From contig JAEEOJ010000056.1 of the NCBI GenBank assembly GCA_016284175.1, forward strand, positions 1 to 42,003: DNA of 42,003 nucleotides. Direction: 5' to 3'. Positions 23,506 through 31,272 of the stretch are shown here, piece after piece (positions within the stretch are counted from its first letter, which is position 1; each line of letters starts with the position of its first letter). A program made the position numbers and the translations under genes. This stretch comes from Lachnospiraceae bacterium. GTDB taxonomy: Bacteria > Bacillota > Clostridia > Lachnospirales > Lachnospiraceae. Below the pieces are notes generated by a model. It saw only the letters and a list, made by a program, of their open reading frames with translations. It was not told the DNA's origin and did no database searches.

Positions 23506-24390
23506 TTAACCTTTTACTGAACCGAGAGCAACACCGGCTACGATGTACTTTGATAAGAAGATGTAAACGATAATCAAAGGTAAAATCGTAAGTGTAAGAC
23601 CTGCGTAAATTGAGCCGTACTCTGTCTTGTAGATATCAGCTCTAAGCAAACTTACCATCATGGGCATTGTATACTTCTTGGTACTGTTGATAAGAACCAT
23701 AGGAGTGAAGAGGTTGTTCCAGCTACCTACGAAAGCGAAAATAGCCTGTGTAGCAATAGCGGGTTTCATGATGGGAAGCACAATCTTGTTAAAGATGTAA
23801 AACTCTCTTGCACCATCGATACGCGCCGAGTGAACAATTTCAATCGGTAGTGCCGGATGCAGGTACTGCTTCATGAAGAATACCATTGAAGGTGCTGCGA
23901 TAGCCGGAATGATAAGCATTAAGAGGTTATCGGTAAGATGAAGCTTGTAGCACATCTGAAGGAAACCAATCAATGTCAGCTGTCCGGGCAGCATCATGAT
24001 TGCCATAATGAATGAGAAGAATGCATTTCTCAATTTCCATTCATATACAACCTGTGCATATGCTGTAAGTGATGAGAAGTATACAGCAAGGATTGTTGAA
24101 CCACCTGCACAGATGAAAGAGTTCAGGAAACCTTTTAAAGGTTTGAACATATTCTTCGATGAAAGAATCTTAATATTGTCGAACAAATGTGTCGAAGGAA
24201 GGAATGAAATCGCTGTCGACTGAATCTGAGGAGTTGATCTGGTAGCGTTAACGAACATCAACCAGAAAGGAAGTATACTTAAAATTGAAAGTGAAATACT
24301 TACTACGTAAATAATAATTTTCTGTACTACACCGCCTTTGCCTTTTTCTCTTCCTTCTACAGTTAATTGTAAATTAGAATTATTAGACAT
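23506..24390 (-). CDS. carbohydrate ABC importer permease (MalG/CUT1 type)
   Basis: Inner-membrane permease of 294 residues with six predicted helices. The EAA-type loop that docks on the ATPase reads HSARIDGAREFYIFNKIVLP. It is the second permease of a CUT1 importer and follows the first by 17 bp with RBS AAAGGAGGAG. The operon order is binding protein, permease 1, permease 2, with no ATPase gene; CUT1 importers of Firmicutes usually share a common MsmX-like ATPase encoded elsewhere. Substrate probably xylo- or other plant oligosaccharide given the flanking GH3/GH43/GH39 genes (inference). Confidence 0.93.
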   Translation of the reverse strand: MSNNSNLQLTVEGREKGKGGVVQKIIIYVVSISLSILSILPFWLMFVNATRSTPQIQSTAISFLPSTHLFDNIKILSSKNMFKPLKGFLNSFICAGGSTILAVYFSSLTAYAQVVYEWKLRNAFFSFIMAIMMLPGQLTLIGFLQMCYKLHLTDNLLMLIIPAIAAPSMVFFMKQYLHPALPIEIVHSARIDGAREFYIFNKIVLPIMKPAIATQAIFAFVGSWNNLFTPMVLINSTKKYTMPMMVSLLRADIYKTEYGSIYAGLTLTILPLIIVYIFLSKYIVAGVALGSVKG

Positions 24391-24407
24391 ATGTTTCTCC
24401 TCCTTTC

Positions 24408-25385
24408 CTACATTTTACTCATTTTCAATTTTCTCTTGTATTCTTTTTCCTGTTTTCTTACGAGACGTCTGAGTTCAACCTCATCCTTATCTCTCAACAG
24501 ATAGAATACGATACATGACAGGAATACGATAATGAAGAACATGATCATACTCGCTGCAGAAGCTTCGCCGTAGAGATAACCACCCTGGAAAGCTTTGTTG
24601 TAAATATATAATGAAGTGGTAAGTGTTGCGTTGTTAGGTCCACCGTTTAAGAACAGTTTAGGAATATCGAACATATTCAAACCACCGATAAGTGATGTAA
24701 CCAATGTGAACAGCAACATTGTCTTGATACTGGGAATTGTTACTCTGAAGAATGTCTGCCACTGGTTTGCACCGTCAACTTCGGCAGCTTCAAACAATTC
24801 AGGTGAAATACCAAGGACACCGGATATAAGAACGATAGCTGTATAGCCATACCACATCCATGTCTGAATAAAGATAACGAATCCTTTTGCGACATTAGCA
24901 ATTCGTTGCATATCAACAGGTTGCTTAATTATCTTTAACATCAAAAGTAAATCGTTAAGAACTCCCTTAGGATACAGTGACAACTGGAAGAACAACATAG
25001 CTACGGTTGCCTGTGTAATAATGTTGGGGAGATAGAATAATACTTTGAAAATACCCTGAGCCTTAATTGTGGATCTTCTGTTTGTAAACCAAGCAGCGAT
25101 CAACAAAGCAAGGAGAATCTGAGGAACGAAGTTTAAGCCCCAGATAATAAGGGTATTACCGAACGCAATTTTGAATGATTTGTTTTTAAGAACGGTGATA
25201 AAGTTCTTAAAAGGTTCGCTCCACATGATATTAAAATCAGTGTTGCCGGCACCCTTAAGGTCGGTAAAACCTAAAAGGAGTGTATAAAGAATAGGGTATA
25301 ACTGAAAAACTAACCAGGCAAGAACAAAGGGAATACTGAATATGTAGCCGAATCTTGCATAATCGTAACTCTTTTTCCTTTTCAT
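24408..25385 (-). CDS. carbohydrate ABC importer permease (MalF/CUT1 type)
   Basis: Inner-membrane permease of 325 residues with about six helices. The EAA loop reads FEAAEVDGANQWQTFFRVTIP with the conserved Glu-Ala-Ala/Asp-Gly pattern. It pairs with the downstream MalG-type gene. RBS GAGGAGG is 8 nt before ATG. It lies 164 bp after the binding-protein gene, a gap that contains a strong hairpin without a full T tract (25481-25515), expected to lower permease relative to binding-protein expression. The highly charged C-terminus (about 300-325) is cytoplasmic. Confidence 0.93.
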   Translation of the reverse strand: MKRKKSYDYARFGYIFSIPFVLAWLVFQLYPILYTLLLGFTDLKGAGNTDFNIMWSEPFKNFITVLKNKSFKIAFGNTLIIWGLNFVPQILLALLIAAWFTNRRSTIKAQGIFKVLFYLPNIITQATVAMLFFQLSLYPKGVLNDLLLMLKIIKQPVDMQRIANVAKGFVIFIQTWMWYGYTAIVLISGVLGISPELFEAAEVDGANQWQTFFRVTIPSIKTMLLFTLVTSLIGGLNMFDIPKLFLNGGPNNATLTTSLYIYNKAFQGGYLYGEASAASMIMFFIIVFLSCIVFYLLRDKDEVELRRLVRKQEKEYKRKLKMSKM

Positions 25386-25480
25386 ACGCCCAACCTCCTC
25401 GAATTAATTTAATGTGCTACACACCCGTAAAAACCTCGTATTGCCGAATCTAATCAAGTGTGGTAAATAAGAATCTTGAA

Positions 25481-25515
25481 AAGAGCAGGTCGGACGAAAA
25501 GTCCGCCCTGCTCTT
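25481..25515 (-). terminator. intercistronic hairpin between binding protein and permease genes
   Basis: AAGAGCAGG (25481-25489) with CCTGCTCTT (25507-25515), one mismatch, then CGGAC with GTCCG, loop 5 nt: 14 pairs. On the minus strand only four T follow directly, so it is a leaky terminator or mRNA-stabilising stem rather than a full stop. It is placed just after the binding-protein stop. Confidence 0.75.
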
Positions 25516-25549
25516 ATTTCAGTTTAACTTAACTACGTAAGAGTCGTAA

Positions 25550-27034
25550 TTAGTCGATAGCAATACCTAACTGCTCGTTAACGTCAGTCTTGAATGCTTC
25601 GATAGCTTCATCCTTAGAAAGGTTGCCAGCTGTGTATTCACGAACCTTATCACGGAAGATGTTGTTGATCTTCTCATCGTACTGAGTGAGGTTCTTACCA
25701 TTTGCAAAAGCGTTAGCGGGAACGAATACATCAAACATGTTCTGACCTGCTAAGAAATCAGGAGTACATTTTGACTTAGCCATAACTGTACCGGAAGCAA
25801 CGCAGTCACCAGCGGAGCCTAAACCTTCAGGCTTATTACCACAGTTATCAAGCATTGTGTAGTTGATTAACCAAGCGGGACCGAAGAAACCAAGAACCTG
25901 CTTCTCGCCCTGACCCTTCATATCTGCGAACCAAGCATCGCCCCAGTCCTGAGTATCATTGTGATATCCGTTGTCTTTGAGCTTCTTGGAGATATCGAAG
26001 AACTCTTCTCTCTTAGGATCGATGTAAAGCTTGTCGTCTACGATCCAACCCTTGTCAGAGCTGTTCTCGATAGCGTGCCACATATCACCATCACCTGAGC
26101 AGATGCCGTAGCCATGAGCCTTAAGTTCTTCAGCTGCAGCCCAGTATGTATCCCATGAACCTGTGCCACCACCGATTTTCTCTTTAACTACTGCGGGATC
26201 ATCTGAACCCCAAACGTCCTTAGCGATTGAACGTCTGTAAATAAATACACCACCTGTAGCCTGATAGCCTAAACCAACTAACTTGCCATCAGAAGGTCTT
26301 GTTCCGATATCAATTGTGTAACCAGCGATGTCAGCTGCCTTTGTAGCTGCTGCTGCATCGATGCCGAGTGCTTCGTAAGGAGCTGCGAACTTAGCCATGT
26401 CGCCCTGTGTATACTTAAGAACGAAAGCTGACTCACAACCATAAACGTCAACCTGACCATTCATAAGAGCCTGGTCAAGAGCATCCTGGTATCCATCACC
26501 TGTACCCTTGATTGTAACGTGTACGTTGTAACCAAAGTCAGGATGATCCTGTACGAACTGATAAACCATCTTAGGAATTTCGTTTGTGAAGTTCCAAAGT
26601 TCGATTGTTCCCTTGTCACCACCGTTAGCGGGTTTGATGTTCTCAAGGTCAACATCGTCAGATACGTTGAAAGTACCGTTAGCCCAAGCGTACTGAAGGC
26701 CTGATTCAGAATCATCAAGTGTGATGTATTCCATGATAGCCTTAACGCCTTCAGCCTTACCAGCATCAACAGCTGCCTGGCTGGAAACTACCCATGTACC
26801 ACCCCAGAAGAAACCGATGGGAGACTCTGTGATAGCCCAATCACCGTATGTACCGTCTGTAGGTGCAGCGATAGGCTCAAATGTCTGAGCGGGTTCTGTT
26901 GTAGTTGTCTGAGCGGGCTCAGTTGTTCCGGGATCTGTAGTTGTTGTTGTAGTAGTTGTTGTGCTAGGATCACAAGCAACCATTGTTGCAGCAACCATGC
27001 ATGTACTTAATGCACAAGCCATAAATTTTTTCAT
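25550..27034 (-). CDS. sugar-binding lipoprotein of CUT1 ABC importer with a displaced internal segment
   Basis: Extracellular solute-binding protein (MalE-like, family 1), 494 residues. Lipobox TMVAC with Cys21, then a Thr/Pro/Glu-rich linker (22-58, with nine consecutive Thr). The usual first strand KGTIELWNFTNEIP only begins at residue 141. Before it lies a block, about 62-139 (GDWAITESPIGFFWGGTWVV, then AIMEYITLDDSESGLQ), that corresponds to the MalE region after the GPWAW strand, normally C-terminal. At its expected site (residues 409-411) the chain instead runs SAGD directly into CVASGTVMAK. The order is therefore permuted, though the reading frame is intact. RBS AAGGAGG precedes ATG. 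It heads the operon with the two permeases; palindrome 27080-27116 lies upstream. Confidence 0.9.
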   Translation of the reverse strand: MKKFMACALSTCMVAATMVACDPSTTTTTTTTTDPGTTEPAQTTTTEPAQTFEPIAAPTDGTYGDWAITESPIGFFWGGTWVVSSQAAVDAGKAEGVKAIMEYITLDDSESGLQYAWANGTFNVSDDVDLENIKPANGGDKGTIELWNFTNEIPKMVYQFVQDHPDFGYNVHVTIKGTGDGYQDALDQALMNGQVDVYGCESAFVLKYTQGDMAKFAAPYEALGIDAAAATKAADIAGYTIDIGTRPSDGKLVGLGYQATGGVFIYRRSIAKDVWGSDDPAVVKEKIGGGTGSWDTYWAAAEELKAHGYGICSGDGDMWHAIENSSDKGWIVDDKLYIDPKREEFFDISKKLKDNGYHNDTQDWGDAWFADMKGQGEKQVLGFFGPAWLINYTMLDNCGNKPEGLGSAGDCVASGTVMAKSKCTPDFLAGQNMFDVFVPANAFANGKNLTQYDEKINNIFRDKVREYTAGNLSKDEAIEAFKTDVNEQLGIAID

Positions 27035-27079
27035 TACTTTTTCCTCCTTAAATAGGTTTTTGACATCTCATTGTTCTCT

Positions 27080-27116
27080 TTGTTCAATTTGTATGTAAAA
27101 TGTACAATTCGAACAA
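27080..27116. promoter_or_regulatory. imperfect 37-nt palindrome over the importer promoter
   Basis: Arms TTGTTCAATTTGTA (27080-27093) and TACAATTCGAACAA (27103-27116) match as inverted repeats at 12 of 14 positions with a 9-nt centre. They cover the candidate -10 box of the importer operon. Another TTGTTC lies at 27071-27076. Likely an operator, but the binding protein is unknown. Confidence 0.5.
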
Positions 27117-27198
27117 TAAAAATGTCGACTTTTGTAATAACAACCCAATTATAATCGTTATGAAAGGTTATTACTTTACATATCTTGCTTCGTTTTTT

Positions 27199-27210
27199 AC
27201 AAATATTGCT
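27199..27210. promoter_or_regulatory. ACAAATATTGCT motif, copy 1
   Basis: The 12-mer is identical to the one at 31178-31189 and one base different from 31196-31207. Both sites are in divergent regions of the same sugar locus, which suggests a shared regulator, possibly the AraC protein at 31273. Confidence 0.45.
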
Positions 27211-27370
27211 ATATGCATTTCATTTTGCATATTTTTTGCACTAAATAAGATAAAATTCGCACAAAAGCATGTTTTGTCCTCTAAATTATGATATACTCGT
27301 ACGTAATTTGAGTCGGAAAAAAACAGTTTTCTTACTATATAAAAATAAATATTCTTTTAGGAGTATATAT

Positions 27371-28081
27371 ATGAGAAATATATTTTCACCGGACAGTTTA
27401 TTAATTAAGGCGCTCACTCTTTTATGCGACCTTATGTATCTAAATATCCTTTTCCTTATATGCAGCATTCCGATTTTTACGATCGGCGCCTCAGCCACTG
27501 CTCTTTATGCCGTTCTTTTTAAGAGAATCCGCGGCAAAGACGTTAAAATAGGTAAAACTTACTTTGCGGAATTCAAATCCAATTTCAAGCAGGCAACACT
27601 TTTCTGGATTCCTTTCTTTTTAATAGTAGCTTTCCTTGCAGCCGATGTTTATATTTCGCATAACATTCTGCCGGAGGCTTACAGATTTTTACAGTATCCG
27701 GTTTCTATCGCGCTTTTCATTATTTTATGGGTGACAGTGCTTGTTTTCCCGCAGATGGCGCTTTTTAACTCGCCCACACGCCAGATAATCAAAAACTCTG
27801 CCATTCTGAGCTTTGTTAACTTTCCTGTTATAGGAATGGTGTTCGTTATCCACATCTTCTTATTCTTAATAGCTGACTTATCCGCCAAAGCCGAAGCTAT
27901 AGTCGTTTCAGTATTATTATTCTTCGGCATTGCAGCTTTGGCATGGTTCTTCTGCATCTTTTACAGAAGAATATTCATTAAAGTCATGGGCAGCGAATTT
28001 CCCGAAGAAAAAGAATCCGCCGAGAATGGTGAACTTCTCGACGGAGAAAAAGATCCTGATGACGATCTTCCCATTATTTAA
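27371..28081 (+). CDS. DUF624 (YesL-type) membrane protein
   Basis: The 236-residue protein has about five hydrophobic helices and begins MRNIFSPDSLLIKALTLLCD, the DUF624 N-terminus; SIPIFTIGASATALYAVLFK is also typical. The tail (about 205-236) is strongly acidic. ATG at 27371 is chosen because AGGAG is 8 nt upstream; the in-frame extension to 27269 lacks a ribosome binding site and overlaps the promoter region. YesL-type proteins are encoded with carbohydrate ABC importers in Firmicutes, and this one is divergent from the importer operon. Biochemical role is unknown. It is convergent with the gene at 28101, 19 bp apart. Confidence 0.85.
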   Translation: MRNIFSPDSLLIKALTLLCDLMYLNILFLICSIPIFTIGASATALYAVLFKRIRGKDVKIGKTYFAEFKSNFKQATLFWIPFFLIVAFLAADVYISHNILPEAYRFLQYPVSIALFIILWVTVLVFPQMALFNSPTRQIIKNSAILSFVNFPVIGMVFVIHIFLFLIADLSAKAEAIVVSVLLFFGIAALAWFFCIFYRRIFIKVMGSEFPEEKESAENGELLDGEKDPDDDLPII

Positions 28082-28100
28082 TTACTCATAAAAGATATAA

Positions 28101-28895
28101 TTATTCACTCTCAGAAAGAAGCCACTCCATAAAACGTCTGGCTTCTTCTTTATGTTTGGAAGTATCAAAGGAAACCGCAAGGGGTTCTGCATCTTCGGGA
28201 TATACATCTTTTACGACCTTGGCATCAATATAGAATGCTACGGGAATCTTTTCTCCCGATGAATCTCTGGCGTAATAAACCTTGTCTTCATGGTCTTTTA
28301 AGAAATCTTCATCGAATATTTCCCTCAAATCCAGTGTGGAATCCGTCACGGAATAATCGTTTACAACCCAGGACTCCGTAAGCGCGATATCAACTCTGCC
28401 CGAAATAACGCTGGCATTGAATTTCTGCATTGAAACATTATCTGCCTGAGTGAAGTTTTCCGCTCCCGTTGAGGTATCGGGATAACGAATATCATACACT
28501 ATTCTTATATCATCGCCCGTAATGTTTTCGCCGGTATACGCGATAAAATCATTTTCTACGGCGTACATCAGGTCAGGAATTTCATACTGAGCATTTGTAA
28601 TGGTTAATTCGAGTGCTCTTTCCCTGCTTTCGTTTAAATAAGAAGTAATCATAATTACCGTAATTACAATAATTATTGCGGGAATGATTACAAACCATTT
28701 GTAGTAATCCAAAAAGAAGCCTATCTTCCTTTTAAAAATGCCCCAGGCCGAATCATCTATTTCTTCCTCGACTTCTTCTTCCTCTTCTTTGTCAAGGAAA
28801 CGCTCTTCTTTTGCCAGAAGAAGTTTTTCCGCATCGGTCAGGCCTTCGAATTCTTCGGCCTTCTCTTCTTCTGTTTTAATGTTTTCGTCACTCAT
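28101..28895 (-). CDS. single-span membrane protein with acidic cytoplasmic N-terminus, unknown function
   Basis: Not recognised. The 264-residue protein has a very acidic N-terminal region (about 1-50, with a five-Glu run at about 37-41), one transmembrane helix (about 67-86, VIIPAIIIVITVIMITSYL) and an extracytoplasmic domain (about 90-264) with GRVDIALTESWVV and a C-terminal FMEWLLSESE. The end pattern (DTSKHKEEARRFMEWL) is reminiscent of solute-binding proteins, but similarity is too weak to call. It starts 14 bp after the GH3 stop on the same strand with a poor ribosome binding site (AGAAAGAAG), so it is probably translationally dependent on GH3. Confidence 0.7.
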   Translation of the reverse strand: MSDENIKTEEEKAEEFEGLTDAEKLLLAKEERFLDKEEEEEVEEEIDDSAWGIFKRKIGFFLDYYKWFVIIPAIIIVITVIMITSYLNESRERALELTITNAQYEIPDLMYAVENDFIAYTGENITGDDIRIVYDIRYPDTSTGAENFTQADNVSMQKFNASVISGRVDIALTESWVVNDYSVTDSTLDLREIFDEDFLKDHEDKVYYARDSSGEKIPVAFYIDAKVVKDVYPEDAEPLAVSFDTSKHKEEARRFMEWLLSESE

Positions 28896-28909
28896 TTTTC
28901 TGCTTCTTT

Positions 28910-31030
28910 CTATTTAAGATTAAGCACTGCTGCCTTAGTACCCGTAAGTTCTTCGGTTCGCTTGTCAGCTCCGTTAAAGCCTACATAGATATCGGCTGCA
29001 TTTCCGGTAACGCTTCGTATGCCTTCGTCGTCAACGGTGGTAAATGCGTATGCAGGAACGGTGATTTCAAATTCCTTTTCTTCGTTTGCGCCAAATTTTA
29101 CTCTCATAAAAGCAGCAAGTTTGGTATTTAAAACCTCATCCTTTGTGCCGTTAACATGCACATAAACCTGAAGTACGTCTTCTGTTTCGATTGCGCTTGC
29201 GTTTACGGCCTTTACGTTAATTGTAATACCTTCCTTTGAAGCCGCATCAAAACTCTTTGCATCCTTAAAAGATGCATCCGTAACTTTGACATCTGCATAA
29301 GAAAGTCCGTATCCGAAAGGATAAAGCGGTGCTTTTTCAATATATCTGTAGGTTCTGCCCTTCATCGAATAATCTTCGAAATCAGGCATGTCCTTAAGAT
29401 CTTCGTCTCTGTAGAAGGTTAAGGGAAGTTTGCCCGAAGGTGAATATTCACCGAAGAGAAGTTCTGCAACTTCCTTACCGCCTCTTGCGCCGGGATACCA
29501 CGCCTGTACGATTGCGTTGGCATTTGCATCCGCAAGTGAATAGTCTAAGGCACTTCCCGCCATTGTTACAACAATGAACGGAACCTTCATCTCAATAATT
29601 GTTTCGAGAAGTTTAAGCTGTGAAGGCGGGAACTTTAAGTCATTCTTGTCGCCCGAGCTGTATGCGTTACCTGTATCTCCCTCTTCTCCTTCGAGTGTTT
29701 CGTCAAGGCCGAGGCAGAGTACTACAACATCAGAATTTGCCGCAACAGCTTTTGCTTCCGAAAGTCTGCCGTATTCCCTGCCTAAGGCCTCGGTCTTGGG
29801 TGCGAAGAGATGGCAGCCTTCCGAGAAGTATACTCTCACATCGTCGCCCACATAATCCTGAATACCTTCAAGAACTGTAATATATCTCGAAGATGTTCCG
29901 TGATAGTTACCGATAAGGGACGCTCTGCTGTTTGCGTTAGGTCCGATAACGCCGATCTTTTTAATTTTGTTTTTATCAAGCGGAAGTATTCCGTCGTTTT
30001 TAAGAAGAACAAGGCTCTCCTTTGTCGCACGTGAAGCAACTGCCAGGTGTTCCTTGCATTCGATTACGTCAAAAGGAATCGAATCAAACTCGGTCTTATC
30101 AAACATTCCGAGTAAATATCTTGTTGTGAAAAGACGAACGGCTGCTCTCTTTAAAAGCTCCTCATTGATAAGGCCTTCGTCGTAAGCATCCATTATTTTC
30201 TGGTATGTACATCCGCAGTTTAAATCACAGCCTTTTTCGAGTGCAAGTTTAACGCTCTCTTCAGGGCTTGATGTAACCTTGTGATTCTCATGGAAATCTC
30301 TTACAGCCCAGCAGTCCGAAACATAGTGGCCTTCAAAGCCCCATTTTCCGCGAAGGACTTCTTCCATAAGATATGAATGTGCGCAGCAGACTTCACCGTT
30401 GGTTCTGTTGTAAGCTCCCATTACGGATTCAACCTTGCCTTCGATTACACAGGCTTCAAACTGGGGAAGGTATGTTTCCCACATATCCTTCATGTTTGCA
30501 ACCGCATTAAAATGATGTCTTAAAGCTTCAGGTCCGGAATGTACCGCAAAATGCTTTGCGCATGCAGCAGTCTTTAAATACTCGCCGTCGCCCTGTAAGC
30601 CTTCGATAAAATTAACGCCGAGACGGCTGATAAGATAGGGGTCTTCGCCGTAAGTTTCATGTCCTCTGCCCCATCTCGGATCTCTGAAAAGATTTACGTT
30701 GGGAGACCACAATGTGATTCCCTTGTAAATATCCCTGTCACCGTCGGCAGACTGGAAATTGTATTTTGCTCTGGCTTCCGTTGAAATAACGTCGCCTGTT
30801 TCTTTTAGAAGCTCTTCGTCAAAGGTTGCACCGAGTCCGATTGCCTGAGGGAACATGGTTGCCACGCCCGCTCTGGCAACGCCGTGAAGGCCCTCATTCC
30901 ACCAGTTGTATTCGGGAATGCCGAGTCTGTCGATGGCAGGTGCATCATATCTTAACTGTGAAGCGATTTCCTCAACGGTCATTTTCTCCACAAGTTCGGT
31001 TGCTCTTTTTCTTGCTTCTTCTCTATTCAT
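28910..31030 (-). CDS. cytoplasmic GH3 family beta-glycosidase, probably beta-xylosidase
   Basis: Releases terminal sugars from imported oligosaccharides. The 706-residue protein has the GH3 N-terminal TIM barrel with the nucleophile Asp239 in GHYVSDCWAV, the substrate-binding KHFAVHSGPE, and GRGHETYGEDPYL, then the GH3 C-terminal sandwich (AFASRATKES-like VASRATKESLVLLKNDGILP) and a fibronectin type III-like end (from about 590). No signal peptide. The ATG at 31030 follows AAAGGAGAGGG; the in-frame start at 31114 is upstream of that site. KHFAVHSGPE with YNWWNEGLHG is commonly seen in xylosidase-type GH3 enzymes, and GH43/GH39 neighbours fit; glucosidase activity remains possible. Confidence 0.88.
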   Translation of the reverse strand: MNREEARKRATELVEKMTVEEIASQLRYDAPAIDRLGIPEYNWWNEGLHGVARAGVATMFPQAIGLGATFDEELLKETGDVISTEARAKYNFQSADGDRDIYKGITLWSPNVNLFRDPRWGRGHETYGEDPYLISRLGVNFIEGLQGDGEYLKTAACAKHFAVHSGPEALRHHFNAVANMKDMWETYLPQFEACVIEGKVESVMGAYNRTNGEVCCAHSYLMEEVLRGKWGFEGHYVSDCWAVRDFHENHKVTSSPEESVKLALEKGCDLNCGCTYQKIMDAYDEGLINEELLKRAAVRLFTTRYLLGMFDKTEFDSIPFDVIECKEHLAVASRATKESLVLLKNDGILPLDKNKIKKIGVIGPNANSRASLIGNYHGTSSRYITVLEGIQDYVGDDVRVYFSEGCHLFAPKTEALGREYGRLSEAKAVAANSDVVVLCLGLDETLEGEEGDTGNAYSSGDKNDLKFPPSQLKLLETIIEMKVPFIVVTMAGSALDYSLADANANAIVQAWYPGARGGKEVAELLFGEYSPSGKLPLTFYRDEDLKDMPDFEDYSMKGRTYRYIEKAPLYPFGYGLSYADVKVTDASFKDAKSFDAASKEGITINVKAVNASAIETEDVLQVYVHVNGTKDEVLNTKLAAFMRVKFGANEEKEFEITVPAYAFTTVDDEGIRSVTGNAADIYVGFNGADKRTEELTGTKAAVLNLK

Positions 31031-31177
31031 TAATCCCTCTCCTTTTGTACGTTTCCGTACATCAACATTTATAGTTTTTCTGCAACCCTCATAAAAAAAA
31101 ATTGCAATAATCATTTTACTATGTTTTTACTATTATAACAATCAAAACACGCATTTTTCACATTAATTTTCTGTTTT

Positions 31178-31207
31178 ACAAATATTGCTTTTTTGACAGA
31201 TATTGCT
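31178..31207. promoter_or_regulatory. two ACARATATTGCT motifs, candidate AraC operator
   Basis: ACAAATATTGCT (31178-31189) and ACAGATATTGCT (31196-31207), start to start 18 bp, same orientation. The second covers the candidate -35 element (TTGCTA) of the araC gene. Located between divergent GH3 and araC genes. Confidence 0.5.
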
Positions 31208-31232
31208 ACAAAGCCGTCCTCTGTTATATAAT
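31203..31232 (+). promoter_or_regulatory. promoter of the araC-type gene
   Basis: TTGCTA (31203-31208), 18-nt spacer, perfect TATAAT (31227-31232); 40 nt before the ATG. Overlap of the -35 with the repeated motif suggests autoregulation. Confidence 0.5.
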
Positions 31233-31272
31233 ATAAATGTACGTAGTTTTAAAACAAATTTCGGAGGAAAAT

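Larger units (their letters stand above)
27035..27370. other. 336-bp divergent regulatory region, no gene
   Basis: Separates the ABC importer operon (-) from the DUF624 gene (+). Contains the RBS of the importer gene, a weak candidate promoter on the minus strand (TCGACA 27123-27128, 18 nt, TACATT 27099-27104), the palindrome 27080-27116, the motif ACAAATATTGCT at 27199-27210, an AT-rich tract, a TATACT box at 27292-27297 for the DUF624 gene, and its RBS. A short reading frame on the + strand here has no ribosome binding site. Confidence 0.6.

Noticed and set aside
26890-26975. Short tandem DNA repeats in the Thr-rich linker of the binding protein as a phase-variable tract
   Set aside because: The tract encodes a normal low-complexity linker with mixed Thr codons in frame; no uniform unit likely to slip was seen.
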